Positions 35,634 to 44,771 of a stretch of DNA of 64,000 nt are shown here, in pieces (positions within the stretch are counted from its first letter, which is position 1; every line of letters begins with the position of its first letter). Both the position numbers and the translations under genes were made by a program. The DNA comes from Xenophilus aerolatus (GTDB lineage: Bacteria > Pseudomonadota > Gammaproteobacteria > Burkholderiales > Burkholderiaceae_C): positions 1 to 64,000 of the forward strand of contig QAIB01000001.1 of assembly GCA_030418545.1 (NCBI GenBank), written 5' to 3'. The notes under the pieces were generated by a model. That model did no database searches. It saw only the letters and a list, made by a program, of their open reading frames with translations, and was not told the DNA's origin.

Positions 35634-36644
35634 ATGGCAACGGTTCAGGTCGCCCTCTGGGTGGTGGTGCTGCTGGTCGCGCTCGCGATCGCCTTCGACT
35701 TCATGAACGGCTTCCACGACGCGGCGAACTCCATCGCCACCGTCGTGTCCACCGGGGTGCTGCGGCCCGGGCAGGCGGTGCTCTTCGCCGCCTTCTTCAA
35801 CCTCATCGCGATCTTCGTCTTCCACCTCAGCGTGGCCGCGACGGTGGGCAAGGGCATCGCCCAGCCCGGGGTGGTGGACGTGCACGTGGTCTTCGGCGCG
35901 CTGGTCGGGGCCATCAGCTGGAACCTGGTCACCTGGTACTACGGCATTCCCAGCAGTTCGTCGCACGCGCTCATCGGCGGCATCGTCGGCGCCGTGATGG
36001 CCAAGACCGGCGCCTCGGGCCTGGTGGCCGCCGGCATCTGGAAGACGGTCGCCTTCATCTTCGTGTCGCCGCTGCTGGGCTTCCTGCTCGGCTCGCTGAT
36101 GATGGTCGCGGTGGCCTGGATCTTCCGCCGCTCGACGCCCTCGCGCGTGGACCGTTGGTTCCGGCGGCTGCAGCTCGTTTCGGCCGGTGCCTACAGCCTG
36201 GGCCACGGCGGCAACGACGCGCAGAAGACCATCGGCATCATCTGGATGCTGCTGATCGCCACCGGCTACGCGTCGGCCGGCGCGGCCGAGCCGCCGCTGT
36301 GGACCATCGTGGCCTGCTACACGGCCATCGCTCTGGGCACCATGTTCGGCGGCTGGCGCATCGTGCGCACCATGGGCCAGAAGATCACCAAGCTCAAGCC
36401 CGTGGGCGGCTTCTGCGCCGAGACGGGCGGGGCGCTGACGCTGTTCATCGCCACGGCGCTGGGCATCCCGGTGTCGACCACGCACACCATCACCGGCGCC
36501 ATCGTCGGCGTGGGTGCCACGCAGCGCATGAGCGCAGTGCGCTGGGGCGTGGCGGGCAACATCGTGTGGGCCTGGATCTTCACGATCCCGGCGGCGGCCT
36601 TCGTGGCCGCGATCGCCTACTGGGTCAGCCTGCAGATCTTCTGA
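35634..36644 (+). CDS. pit: PiT-family inorganic phosphate transporter
   Basis: A 336-residue inner-membrane symporter. Both PiT half-signatures are present: DFMNGFHDAANSIATVVST near the N-terminus and LGHGGNDAQKTIGIIWMLL in the second half; later TALGIPVSTTHTITGAIVG. It moves (metal-)phosphate with protons or sodium. Operon with the DUF47 gene and, judging from the Pho box, likely induced by phosphate limitation. A dispersed repeat follows immediately. Confidence 0.95.
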   Translation: MATVQVALWVVVLLVALAIAFDFMNGFHDAANSIATVVSTGVLRPGQAVLFAAFFNLIAIFVFHLSVAATVGKGIAQPGVVDVHVVFGALVGAISWNLVTWYYGIPSSSSHALIGGIVGAVMAKTGASGLVAAGIWKTVAFIFVSPLLGFLLGSLMMVAVAWIFRRSTPSRVDRWFRRLQLVSAGAYSLGHGGNDAQKTIGIIWMLLIATGYASAGAAEPPLWTIVACYTAIALGTMFGGWRIVRTMGQKITKLKPVGGFCAETGGALTLFIATALGIPVSTTHTITGAIVGVGATQRMSAVRWGVAGNIVWAWIFTIPAAAFVAAIAYWVSLQIF

Positions 36645-36646
36645 TC

Positions 36647-36710
36647 GCTATCTTTTCGATAGCTGCTCGCGCAGGCGGGCTGCGCACTGCAGGCCGATTT
36701 CACTGCGAAA
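36647..36710 (+). repeat. Dispersed ~62-bp element, copy 6
   Basis: Starts GCTATCTTTTCGATAGC (perfect dyad arms), then TGCTCGCGCAGGCGGGC, and ends GGCCGATTTCACTGCGAAAT. Its end contains the stop codon of the convergent TM2 gene. Confidence 0.85.
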
Positions 36711-37191
36711 TCTTGCGGCCTTCCTCGATCTGGTGCTCGAAGTAGCGCTGGAAGCTGAACACGATGCTCGACATGAGCACGGTGGTGCCGATCAGCAGCG
36801 CGAACACCACCGCACCGATGGTGAACCAGCTGGTGCGGCCCGGCGCCGCGTCGGGCGCCAAAGCGGGGTTGTATCGGGCGTTCCATTTCTCGGGCGTCGC
36901 CAGGCCGTAGATGATCGCCATCAGCGCACAGCCGGCGATGGTGAAGCCCACGAAGGGAATCAGCACCCAGCTCCAGCCGTCGTCGAGGCCGTAGAGGCGG
37001 GCCCGCTCTATGCCGTACAGGCCCAGGGCCGTCGGGATGGGCAGCAGCCAGCCGAGCAGGTCGCCCAGGCCGTGCAGGTAGAAGCGGTGGAGCCCGAGCG
37101 GGCCGCCGAGGAAGGCAAGCCAGGCGGCGAGCGTCTTGCTCTTCGGGGAGCGGGCCATCGCGGCGGCAGGAGTGGTGGCGTCGGCGGTCAT
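36700..37191 (-). CDS. TM2-domain membrane protein
   Basis: A 163-residue protein with a TM2 domain: SKTLAAWLAFLGGPLGLHRF, then LGDLLGWLLPIPTALGLYG, with two further hydrophobic segments (VLIPFVGFTIAGCALMAIIY and IGAVVFALLIGTTVLMSSIV). Function of bacterial TM2 proteins is unknown. ATG 37191 is preferred over GTG 37200. The C-terminal codons (KISQ-stop) fall in a dispersed repeat, so the original end may have been altered. Confidence 0.85.
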   Translation of the reverse strand: MTADATTPAAAMARSPKSKTLAAWLAFLGGPLGLHRFYLHGLGDLLGWLLPIPTALGLYGIERARLYGLDDGWSWVLIPFVGFTIAGCALMAIIYGLATPEKWNARYNPALAPDAAPGRTSWFTIGAVVFALLIGTTVLMSSIVFSFQRYFEHQIEEGRKISQ

Positions 37192-37207
37192 GGGTGGCAC
37201 GTGTTCT

Positions 37208-37735
37208 TCATTCGGGGGCGGTGCCGCTGCCTTCGCCCAGCACCTTGTCCATCAGCACCACGTCGCGCCACTGGCCGAACTTCCAGCCGCAGTCCTTGAG
37301 CACGCCCACGTGCGAGAAGCCCAGCTTGCGGTGCACGCCCACGGAGCCGGCGTTGGCCGAATCGCCGATCACGGCGATCAGCTTGCGCACGCCGGCCGCC
37401 TGCGCCGCGTCGGCCAGGGCGGTGAGCAGCTGCGTGCCGACGCCGCGCCCGCGGGCCGCGTCGGACAGGTAGATCGAGTCCTCGGCCGAGTAGCGGTAGG
37501 CCGGTCGCGGCTTGAACCAGTTGCAGTAGGCAAAGCCCAGCAGCTCGCCGGCCTCGTTCTCCGCCACCAGGTAGGGCAGGCCCTTGGCCAGCACGTCGGC
37601 ACGGCGCGCGGCCATGTCGGCCTCGGTGGGCGGTTCCGTCTCGAAGGTGCCGGTGCCGTGCAGCACGTGGTGGGCGTAGATCGCGGTGACGGCCGCGACG
37701 TCCTGGTCGCGGCTCGGGCGGATGTGCAGGCTCAT
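37208..37735 (-). CDS. GNAT N-acetyltransferase (phosphinothricin acetyltransferase-like)
   Basis: A 175-residue acetyltransferase. The acetyl-CoA loop is SDAARGRGVGTQLLTALADA; the N-terminus IRPSRDQDVAAVTAIYAHHV and the internal GTGTFETEPPT are typical of the phosphinothricin/methionine-sulfoximine acetyltransferase group. Probable role is acylating such amino-acid analogues or related amines. Divergent from rpsP. Confidence 0.88.
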   Translation of the reverse strand: MSLHIRPSRDQDVAAVTAIYAHHVLHGTGTFETEPPTEADMAARRADVLAKGLPYLVAENEAGELLGFAYCNWFKPRPAYRYSAEDSIYLSDAARGRGVGTQLLTALADAAQAAGVRKLIAVIGDSANAGSVGVHRKLGFSHVGVLKDCGWKFGQWRDVVLMDKVLGEGSGTAPE

Positions 37736-37770
37736 GGGGCTGGAAAAATGGAGGCGGAACGCGCTCGGGC

Positions 37771-37776
37771 TATAAT
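37771..37776 (+). promoter_or_regulatory. rpsP promoter -10 and discriminator
   Basis: Perfect TATAAT followed by GGAAGGCTTTTC, close to the downstream part of the rplS and rpsT promoters. No good -35 is visible. About 120 bases before rpsP. Confidence 0.65.
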
Positions 37777-37896
37777 GGAAGGCTTTTCAGCGTGTCGCTG
37801 GCCGGGTGGCCATGTCGCGTGTCTCAACGCTGGAAGAAATCTCGGCAGCCTCTTGATCTTCTTGCAGGGGCGCCGGTTCCACCCGAAGGATAAATC

Positions 37897-38160
37897 ATGG
37901 TCGTGATTCGACTCTCCCGCGGCGGCTCCAAGCACCGCCCGTTCTTCAACATCGTCGTGGCCGACAAGCGCACCCGCCGCGACGGCCGTTTCATCGAGCG
38001 CCTGGGTTTCTACAACCCCGCCGCCAAGGAAAACGAGGAAAGCATCCGCATCGCGCAGGATCGCCTGACCTACTGGAAGAGCGTCGGCGCGCAGGCTTCG
38101 CCCACCGTCGTTCGCCTGATCAAGCAAGCCGCTGCCGCGGCGCCCAAGGCGGCCGCCTGA
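37897..38160 (+). CDS. rpsP: 30S ribosomal protein S16
   Basis: An 87-residue S16: [20 protein letters not shown], then [13 protein letters not shown] and [20 protein letters not shown], with an Ala-rich tail. GAAGGAT precedes the ATG. First gene of the conserved rpsP-rimM-trmD-rplS operon. Confidence 0.98.
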   Translation: MVVIRLSRGGSKHRPFFNIVVADKRTRRDGRFIERLGFYNPAAKENEESIRIAQDRLTYWKSVGAQASPTVVRLIKQAAAAAPKAAA

Positions 38161-38174
38161 ACATGGCCCCCACG

Positions 38175-38246
38175 CTCGGCACTGACGTGTCCTCGCTGCC
38201 CCCCAAGGGCGGCGCAGCCGCCTTCGGGCGGCCGTTCGTCGGCTGA
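38175..38246 (+). repeat. GC-rich CCCCCCAAGGG-type repeat between rpsP and rimM
   Basis: Contains CTCGCTGCCCCCCAAGGGCG followed by GCAGCCGCCTTCGGGCGGCC. Same general type as the rimM-trmD spacer and the segment in kynU. Confidence 0.55.
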
Positions 38247-38260
38247 GCCATCCCCTCGCG

Positions 38261-38812
38261 ATGCTGCCCACGCTCGAAACCGCCGAACTGCCGGCGGACG
38301 CCATCGAGGTGGGCCGCATCGCCGATGCCTGGGGGATCAAGGGCTGGTTCAAGGTCCTCCCCCACAGCGCCCGTCCCGAGGCGCTTTTTTCTTCCAAGCG
38401 CTGGTTCCTGCAGGCCCCGGGCGACAGCTCGAAGGTCTTCCGCCTGCCGGTGCGCGAGGCCAAGGAACATTCCGACTGCATCGTGGCCGCGTCCGCGGAG
38501 GTGCCCGACCGCACCGCGGCCGAGGCCCTGCGCGGTGCCCGCGTCTTCGTGCCGCGCTCGAGCTTCCCCACGCCCGGCGACGACGAGTACTACTGGGTCG
38601 ACCTGATCGGCCTGTCGGTGGTCAACCGCGAAGGCGTGGCCCTGGGCACCGTGCGCGAGCTGATGGCCAACGGCCCGCAGACCACGCTGGTGCTGGCGGC
38701 CGAGCAGGACGGCAAGGCCGTCGAGCGCCTGATTCCCTTCGTGGCGGCCTTCGTCGACAGCGTTGACCTGGCCGGCCGCCTCATCACGGTCGACTGGCAA
38801 GCCGATTACTGA
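38261..38812 (+). CDS. rimM: 16S rRNA processing protein RimM
   Basis: A 183-residue ribosome-maturation factor. The N-terminal domain starts IEVGRIADAWGIKGWFKVLP; the C-terminal PRC-barrel-like part includes EYYWVDLIGLSVVNREGVAL, then LIPFVAAFVDSVDLAGRLIT and VDW at the end. Binds S19 and helps head assembly of the 30S subunit. ATG 38261. Confidence 0.95.
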   Translation: MLPTLETAELPADAIEVGRIADAWGIKGWFKVLPHSARPEALFSSKRWFLQAPGDSSKVFRLPVREAKEHSDCIVAASAEVPDRTAAEALRGARVFVPRSSFPTPGDDEYYWVDLIGLSVVNREGVALGTVRELMANGPQTTLVLAAEQDGKAVERLIPFVAAFVDSVDLAGRLITVDWQADY

Positions 38813-38817
38813 TGCCC

Positions 38818-38911
38818 CCCGGCTTTTCACGCCTTCGGCGTGTAACTCCACCCCCCGAGGGGGAGGCCCGGCCGCCTTGGGGCGGCCCGGCGGCCGCCGA
38901 CCGCGGCTGAG
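38818..38911 (+). repeat. GC-rich CCCCCCGAGGGGG-type repeat between rimM and trmD
   Basis: Two hairpin-prone blocks: CACGCCTTCGGCGTG, then CCCCCCGAGGGGG followed by CGGCCGCCTTGGGGCGGCCC. Close relative of the segment in kynU. Confidence 0.6.
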
Positions 38912-38925
38912 CCTGGGGTGAGCCC

Positions 38926-39681
38926 ATGCGTTTCGACGTCATCACCCTGTTCCCCGAACTGTTCAAGCCCTTCCTCGAAAGCGGCGTGACGCGGCGTGCC
39001 TACGCCTCGGGCCAGGTCGAGGTGGTGCTGTGGAACCCGCGTGACTTCGCCGAAGGCAACTACCGCCGGGTCGACGACCGTCCCTTCGGCGGCGGCCCCG
39101 GCATGGTGATGATGGCCGAGCCGCTGGCGGCCTGCCTCGACGCGGCACTGGCCGCGCGCGGCCAGCCGGCGAACAACGTGCCGGTGGTGCTGTTCTCGCC
39201 CATCGGCGAGGCGCTGCGCCACGCGGGCGTGGCCAGCTGGGCGGCGGGCGAGGGCGCGGTGCTGGTGTGCGGCCGTTACGAGGGCATCGACCAGCGCTTC
39301 ATCGACCGGCGCGTCACGCACCAGATCAGCCTGGGTGACTTCGTTCTCTCGGGCGGCGAGATTCCGGCCATGGCGCTGCTCGACGCCGTCGCCCGGCTGC
39401 AGCCGGGTGTGCTGGGCGACGAGGGCAGCCACGTGCAGGACAGCTTCAACCCGGCCCTGGACGGGCTGCTCGACTGCCCGCACTACACGCGCCCCGAACT
39501 GTGGCAGGGGGAGGCGGTGCCCGCGCCGCTGCTGTCGGGCCACCACGCCCAGATCGAGCGCTGGCGACGCGACCAGCGCCTGCGCATCACGGCCGAACGG
39601 CGGCCGGACCTGATCGATGCCGCACGCTCGCAGGGGCGCCTCACCCGCGCGGACGAGACAGCCCTCGCAAAAAAGCTATAA
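38926..39681 (+). CDS. trmD: tRNA (guanine-N1)-methyltransferase
   Basis: A 251-residue SPOUT enzyme making m1G37. [20 protein letters not shown] begins the protein; the trefoil-knot SAM site shows [17 protein letters not shown] and [20 protein letters not shown]. The rplS promoter -10 overlaps its stop codon. Confidence 0.97.
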   Translation: MRFDVITLFPELFKPFLESGVTRRAYASGQVEVVLWNPRDFAEGNYRRVDDRPFGGGPGMVMMAEPLAACLDAALAARGQPANNVPVVLFSPIGEALRHAGVASWAAGEGAVLVCGRYEGIDQRFIDRRVTHQISLGDFVLSGGEIPAMALLDAVARLQPGVLGDEGSHVQDSFNPALDGLLDCPHYTRPELWQGEAVPAPLLSGHHAQIERWRRDQRLRITAERRPDLIDAARSQGRLTRADETALAKKL

Positions 39682-39682
39682 T
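39655..39682 (+). promoter_or_regulatory. Internal promoter for rplS
   Basis: GAGACA, 16-base spacer, perfect TATAAT at 39677-39682, then CGAGGGCTTTTC. The -10 lies across the trmD stop. The sequence after -10 is the same as at rpsT. Confidence 0.7.
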
Positions 39683-39784
39683 CGAGGGCTTTTCGATCCT
39701 CTGCCCGGCCGCGGCCAGCAGCCTACCCCCGGTAGCGCGGCCGCCTTCCACGTGTAGCGCGGGCACGATCCATCGCAGGAAACC

Positions 39785-40168
<384 letters not shown>

Positions 40169-40211
40169 GGCCTGCTGCCAGGGTGCCTCCAGGCATCCGG
40201 CGCCGATAAGA

Positions 40212-40240
40212 AGCCGCCCGAACGGGCGGCTTTTTGCTTT
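40212..40240 (+). terminator. Rho-independent terminator after rplS
   Basis: Stem AGCCGCCC/GGGCGGCT with loop GAAC (40212-40231), followed by TTTTGCTTT. Confidence 0.9.
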
Positions 40241-40383
40241 TCTGCCACATCCTTGCGGCTCCGGTTCGCTTTTGTGACTTATGGCATCCGGCATCGTCGC
40301 AGCGGTGCACGCCCGGCCCGCTCGTTCGTTATCTTGAAGAACCTTCCACGCCCTTGACCGATACCTCGTCCTCCGAACCCGCC

Positions 40384-41097
40384 ATGCATGCCGCCCCAGA
40401 AGTGATCAACGTCGTGCCGCAGATGGTGCCGATCACCGACCCGCGCGCCGTGCCGGTGAGTGCGGTCGACAGCGACCTGCCCGCGGTGCCGGTCGATCGC
40501 CTCAGCGCGCAGGCCCTGCGCCGCCGCTTCGCCTCGCCGCCGGCGTGGACGCCCGAACTGCGCCGCGAGCCGCGCATGACCGAGCGCGCCCCGGCACAGG
40601 CCGCGGTGCTGGTGCCCATCGTGCAGCGCGACGAGCCCATGGTGCTGCTCACCGAGCGGGCGACGCGCATGTCCACCCATTCGGGGCAGATCGCCTTTCC
40701 CGGCGGGCGGGTCGACCCGGACGACGCGAACATCGCCGCCGCGGCCCTGCGCGAGGCCTGGGAAGAGGTGGGCCTGTCGGCGCGCTTCATCGAGGTGCTC
40801 GGGCAGCTGCCCACCTACACCACGGTGACTTCCTTCATCGTGACGCCGGTGGTGGCGCTGGTGGAGCCGGGCTTCGAGCTGGTGCCCAACCCGGCCGAGG
40901 TGGCCGATGTCTTCGAGGTGCCGCTGGCCTTCCTCATGGACCCGGCCAACCACCGTCGGCATCTGGCGGACCCGGGCGGACCGTCGGCGCGGCACTGGTT
41001 CTCGATGCCCTACCAGGACGGCCCGCACGAGCGCTTCGTGTGGGGCGCCACGGCCGGCATGCTGCGCAACCTCTATCGTTTCCTCATCGCGGACTGA
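40384..41097 (+). CDS. NUDIX hydrolase (CoA pyrophosphatase type)
   Basis: A 237-residue protein with the Nudix box GGRVDPDDANIAAAALREAW followed by EEVGL, and the CoA-pyrophosphatase hallmark TERATRMSTHSGQIAFPGG just before it. It would hydrolyse CoA and its derivatives to phosphopantetheine and 3',5'-ADP. ATG 40384 is chosen; an in-frame TTG at 40354 would add ten residues. The N-terminal 60 residues before the fold are unusually long and acidic/Val-rich. Confidence 0.9.
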   Translation: MHAAPEVINVVPQMVPITDPRAVPVSAVDSDLPAVPVDRLSAQALRRRFASPPAWTPELRREPRMTERAPAQAAVLVPIVQRDEPMVLLTERATRMSTHSGQIAFPGGRVDPDDANIAAAALREAWEEVGLSARFIEVLGQLPTYTTVTSFIVTPVVALVEPGFELVPNPAEVADVFEVPLAFLMDPANHRRHLADPGGPSARHWFSMPYQDGPHERFVWGATAGMLRNLYRFLIAD

Positions 41098-41156
41098 CGG
41101 CGTCGCGCTCGCGCGGCGCCGTCGGTCGGTCTGGCGGCGCGTCTTATCATTCGACG

Positions 41157-42158
41157 ATGAGCTTCTTCGCCATCCTGTGCGCGTTGTTGATCGAGCAGGT
41201 GCGCCCGCTTGGCTTCCACAACCCCGTGTATGGCGCGGTGCTGGCCTGGACGCGCTGGACCAGCCGCAACTTCGATGCCGGCAAGCCGCACCACGGCTGG
41301 GTGGCCTGGCTCCTCGCGGTTGGCGTGCCGAGCCTGCTGGCCCTGGGCATCCACTGGCTGCTGCTGCTCACGCTGCCGCTGCCTTTCGCCGTGCTGTGGA
41401 GCATCGCGGTGCTCTACGTCACGCTGGGCTTTCGCCAGTTCAGCCACCACTTCACCGGCATCCGTGATGCGCTGGAGGTGGGCGACGAGGCGCTTGCACG
41501 CTCGCTGCTCGCGCACTGGCAGCGCGTCGATGCGGCCGACCTGCCGCGCAGCGAGATCGTCCGGCATGTCATCGAATACTCCGTGATCGCGGCGCACCGC
41601 CACGTGTTCGGCGTGCTGGCCTGGTTCTCGGTGCTCGCGGCCCTGGGCCTGGGGCCCGCGGGCGCGGTGTTCTACCGCATGAGCGAGTTCGTGGCGCGCT
41701 ACTGGGCGCACAAGAACAACGCCTCGATCCAGCCCGCGAGCGTATGGGTGCAGGAGGCCGCCGACCGCGCCTGGGCCGCCGTCGACTGGCTGCCCGCGCG
41801 CATCACGGCGCTGGGCTTCGCGGTCGTCGGCAGCTTCGAGGAGGCGATCGACTGCTGGCGCAATGACGCACGGCGCTTTCCCGACCTGAACGACGGCGTC
41901 ATCCTCGCGGCCACTTCGGGCGCGCTCAACGTGCGCCTGGGCGGCGGGCAGCTGCGTGCCATCGCGGTGCCCGACGCGCTGCCGCATGCGCAGGCGGGCG
42001 ACCCGGTCAGCGGCATGGCGGTGCTCGACAGCGGCAGCACCCCGGGCCGCGAGCCCGAACCGGGCCACCTGCGCAGCGTGGTGGGGCTGGTGTGGCGCTC
42101 GGTCGTGATGTGGATGGTGCTGCTGGCACTGCTCACGCTGGCCCGGCTCCTGGGCTGA
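41157..42158 (+). CDS. CobD/CbiB family membrane protein
   Basis: A 333-residue membrane protein: [19 protein letters not shown], then [40 protein letters not shown] and [20 protein letters not shown]. Resembles adenosylcobinamide-phosphate synthase (CobD/CbiB), but no other cobalamin gene is in the window. Burkholderiales carry such a CobD/AmpE-like gene at this place; its true role is uncertain. A dispersed repeat follows the stop. Confidence 0.8.
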   Translation: MSFFAILCALLIEQVRPLGFHNPVYGAVLAWTRWTSRNFDAGKPHHGWVAWLLAVGVPSLLALGIHWLLLLTLPLPFAVLWSIAVLYVTLGFRQFSHHFTGIRDALEVGDEALARSLLAHWQRVDAADLPRSEIVRHVIEYSVIAAHRHVFGVLAWFSVLAALGLGPAGAVFYRMSEFVARYWAHKNNASIQPASVWVQEAADRAWAAVDWLPARITALGFAVVGSFEEAIDCWRNDARRFPDLNDGVILAATSGALNVRLGGGQLRAIAVPDALPHAQAGDPVSGMAVLDSGSTPGREPEPGHLRSVVGLVWRSVVMWMVLLALLTLARLLG

Positions 42159-42162
42159 GGTT

Positions 42163-42223
42163 CAAGTCAAATCGGCCGCCAGCGTTCGCGGGGGCGGACG
42201 CGAGCAGCTATCGAATTCGTAGC
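42163..42223 (-). repeat. Dispersed ~62-bp element, copy 7, directly abutting the hisC start codon
   Basis: Minus strand reads GCTACGAATTCGATAGC, then TGCTCGCGTCCGCCCCCGCG, and ends GGCCGATTTGACTTGAA. The last base is immediately before ATG 42224. Confidence 0.85.
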
Positions 42224-43309
42224 ATGACGACTTCCATCCCTTCGTTCTGGAGCCCGCGCATCGCGGCGCTCGAACCCTACGTGCCGGGCGAGCAGCCGCG
42301 CATCCCGGACCTGGTGAAGCTCAACACCAACGAGAACCCGTACCCGCCCTCGCCGCGTGCCCTGCAGGCCATCGCGCGCGCCGCGCAGGAGGGGCTGGAG
42401 CGCTACCCCGACCCGGCGTCCACCGCGCTGCGCGAGGCCATCGCCCGCCGCCGCGGCCTGCAGCCCGGCGAGGTCTTCGTCGGCAACGGCTCCGACGAGG
42501 TGCTGGCCCACGCCTTCTTCGCCTTCTTCCAGCAGCCCGGCCAGGCCCTGCTGTTCCCCGACGTCACCTACAGCTTCTACAAGGTGTACGCGCAGCTCTA
42601 CGGCATCGAGGCCGCGCTGATGCCGGTCGGCGAGGGCCTGGGCATCGACGTCGACGCGCTGGTGGCGCGCGCCGCGCAGGGCTGCGCGGGCGTCGTCGTC
42701 GCCAACCCGAACGCGCCCACCGGCATCGGCCTGCCGCTCGCCGCCATCGAGCGGCTGCTGGCCGCCGCGCCGCAGCGCGTGGTGCTCGTCGACGAGGCGT
42801 ACGTCGACTTCGGCGGCGAGAGCGCCGTGCCGCTGATCGCGCGCCACCCCAACCTGCTGGTGGTGCATACGCTGTCCAAGTCGCGCTCGCTGGCCGGCTT
42901 GCGCGTGGGCTACGCGATGGGGCAGGCGCCGCTGGTCGAAGCGCTCGACCGCGTGAAGAACAGCTTCAACTCCTACCCGCTCGACCGCCTGGCCGAGGCC
43001 GGCGCCGTCGGCGCGCTGGAGGACGAGGCGTACTTCGAGCGCACCCGCCACGACGTGATGGACACCCGCGAAGGCCTGGTGCTGCAGCTGGAAGACCTGG
43101 GCTTCGAGGTGCTGCCCTCGCAGGCCAACTTCGTGTTCGCGCGCCACCCGCAGCGCGATGCCGCCGAGCTGGCGGCCGCGCTGCGCGCGCGGGCCGTGCT
43201 GGTGCGCCATTTCCGCCAGCCGCGCATCGACGCGTGGCTGCGCATCAGCGTCGGTACGCGGGGCCAGTGCGGGTTGCTGGTGCAGCGGCTGCAGGAGATC
43301 CTGGCTTGA
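42224..43309 (+). CDS. hisC: Histidinol-phosphate aminotransferase
   Basis: A 361-residue class I/II PLP aminotransferase. Features are [64 protein letters not shown] and the PLP lysine in [19 protein letters not shown]. It catalyses imidazole acetol-phosphate to histidinol-phosphate. The dispersed repeat ends at the base before ATG 42224, and no Shine-Dalgarno sequence is visible, so translation initiation is unusual or the true start differs. No other his gene adjoins. Confidence 0.95.
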   Translation: MTTSIPSFWSPRIAALEPYVPGEQPRIPDLVKLNTNENPYPPSPRALQAIARAAQEGLERYPDPASTALREAIARRRGLQPGEVFVGNGSDEVLAHAFFAFFQQPGQALLFPDVTYSFYKVYAQLYGIEAALMPVGEGLGIDVDALVARAAQGCAGVVVANPNAPTGIGLPLAAIERLLAAAPQRVVLVDEAYVDFGGESAVPLIARHPNLLVVHTLSKSRSLAGLRVGYAMGQAPLVEALDRVKNSFNSYPLDRLAEAGAVGALEDEAYFERTRHDVMDTREGLVLQLEDLGFEVLPSQANFVFARHPQRDAAELAAALRARAVLVRHFRQPRIDAWLRISVGTRGQCGLLVQRLQEILA

Positions 43310-43312
43310 ATA

Positions 43313-43430
43313 CGGACAGCCGAACGCAGAGGGCGCAAAGATTTCGCAGAGGGCGCAGAGGAACTTCAAAATTCTGGTTTTCTTCTGCGCCCTTTGCGAG
43401 TCCTCTGCGCCCTCTGCGTTCGGCTGTCCG
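43313..43430. repeat. CGCAAAG-type inverted repeat, copy C
   Basis: Arms begin CGGACAGCCGAACGCAGAGG and end CCTCTGCGTTCGGCTGTCCG, nearly perfectly complementary over about 28 bases, with repeated CGCAGAGG/CGCAAAG units inside and an AT-rich centre. It lies between convergent hisC and rsgA and may serve as a bidirectional terminator. Confidence 0.88.
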
Positions 43431-43432
43431 AT

Positions 43433-44392
43433 TCAGTACCGCGACACACTCAACTCGGCAAACAAATCGCTATAGATCTTGTAGCGCGTCGCGCTGATCG
43501 GGGCTGCGTTGGCGGCCGATTCGACGTGTGAAATCACGCCGCAGCCCGGCTCGTGCAGATGGGTGCAGTTGTAGAACCTGCACTCGCCCGCATGGGCGGC
43601 GATGTCGGGCATCAGCGTGGCGAGCTGCATCGGCTCGATGTGATGCAGGCCGAATTCCTGGAACCCGGGCGAGTCGATGAGCGCGGTCTGGCGCTCGGCA
43701 TCGACCCAGTACCAGGTCGTGGTGGTCGTCGTGTGCTTGCCCGAGTTCAGCGCCTGCGAGATCTCGCCCGTCTGCGCGGTGGCGCCGGGCACCAGCAAGT
43801 TGATGAGCGTGCTCTTGCCCGCACCCGAGGGGCCGAGCACCAGCGTGGTCTTGCCGGCGAGCTGGTGCATCAGCGCCTCACGGTCGACGTCGCCCGACGC
43901 GGTGAGCGACAGCGGCAGCACGCCGTAGTGCATGTGCCGGTAGGGCGCCAGCCGCGCCCACGCACGCGCGAAGGGCTCGACGAGGTCGCTCTTGTTGAGC
44001 GCGATCACGGGTCGGATGCGTTCGGCCTCGGCCGCGATCAAGGCACGCGCCAACTGGTGTTCCGAGAACTCGGGCTCGGCCGCGACGAGGATCAGCACCT
44101 GGTCGAGGTTGGCCGCGAAGGACTTGGTGCGGATCTCGTCCTGCCGGTAGAAGAGGTTGCGCCGCTCCAGCACGCGCTCGATCGTGCCTTCGTCCTCGCT
44201 GGCCTGCCATTGCACGCGGTCGCCGACCACGGCCTGGCTCTTCTTGCCGCGCGGGTGGCAGATGCGGCGCTCGCCCTCGGGCGTCTCGACCATGCAGTGC
44301 CGGCCATGGCTGCCGACGACCAGGCCGTCCCGCAAGGACGCACCGCCGGAGGTGGGGCCGGCGCTGCGCCCCCGCTGCCTGGACGAAGCCAC
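43433..44392 (-). CDS. rsgA: Ribosome small subunit-dependent GTPase RsgA
   Basis: A 319-residue circularly permuted GTPase of 30S maturation. OB-fold about 20-75; G4 NKSD at 133-136 precedes G1 GPSGAGKST at 187-195 and G3 DSPG at 240-243. The zinc site is C271, C276, H278 and C284. The C-terminal helix region has a few extra residues (ESAANAAP) whose DNA resembles the dispersed ~62-bp repeat, perhaps by chance. Starts seven bases after the PCD stop. Confidence 0.95.
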   Translation of the reverse strand: MASSRQRGRSAGPTSGGASLRDGLVVGSHGRHCMVETPEGERRICHPRGKKSQAVVGDRVQWQASEDEGTIERVLERRNLFYRQDEIRTKSFAANLDQVLILVAAEPEFSEHQLARALIAAEAERIRPVIALNKSDLVEPFARAWARLAPYRHMHYGVLPLSLTASGDVDREALMHQLAGKTTLVLGPSGAGKSTLINLLVPGATAQTGEISQALNSGKHTTTTTTWYWVDAERQTALIDSPGFQEFGLHHIEPMQLATLMPDIAAHAGECRFYNCTHLHEPGCGVISHVESAANAAPISATRYKIYSDLFAELSVSRY

Positions 44393-44399
44393 GAAAAGC

Positions 44400-44756
44400 T
44401 CAGCCCGCGCTGGGTTCGGCCAGCAGCGCGTCGGCCTGCCGCGCGCAGTCGAGGTCGGTGGCCGAGATGCCGCCCACGTCGTGCGTGTTGAAGCGCACCA
44501 CGCAGCGGTTGTAGTGCACCGACAGGTCGGGGTGGTGGTCCTGCCGATGGGCGATCAAGGCCAGCGCGTTCACGAAGGCGATGGTCTCGAAGTAGTTCGC
44601 GAAGGTGTAGGTCTTCTCGATCGCGACGTCGGCACCGTCGCCCGTGAGCTTCCAGCCCGACAGGCGCGCGAGGCCGCTCACGATGTCGCTCGGCCCCAGC
44701 GCCTTGCGCGGCGGTGCGGACTTCCAGTCGGTGATGGTCAGCATGCTGTGGCTCAT
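44400..44756 (-). CDS. Pterin-4a-carbinolamine dehydratase
   Basis: A 118-residue PCD/DCoH protein with the active-site run HRQDHHPDLSVHYNRCVV and an N-terminal LSGWKLTGDGADVAIEKTY. It dehydrates 4a-hydroxytetrahydropterin, regenerating the pterin cofactor. ATG 44756, or a second ATG four codons on (44744). Lies between M48 and rsgA on the same strand. No phenylalanine hydroxylase gene in the window. Confidence 0.9.
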   Translation of the reverse strand: MSHSMLTITDWKSAPPRKALGPSDIVSGLARLSGWKLTGDGADVAIEKTYTFANYFETIAFVNALALIAHRQDHHPDLSVHYNRCVVRFNTHDVGGISATDLDCARQADALLAEPSAG

Positions 44757-44771
44757 GGGGTGGCTCTCCGT

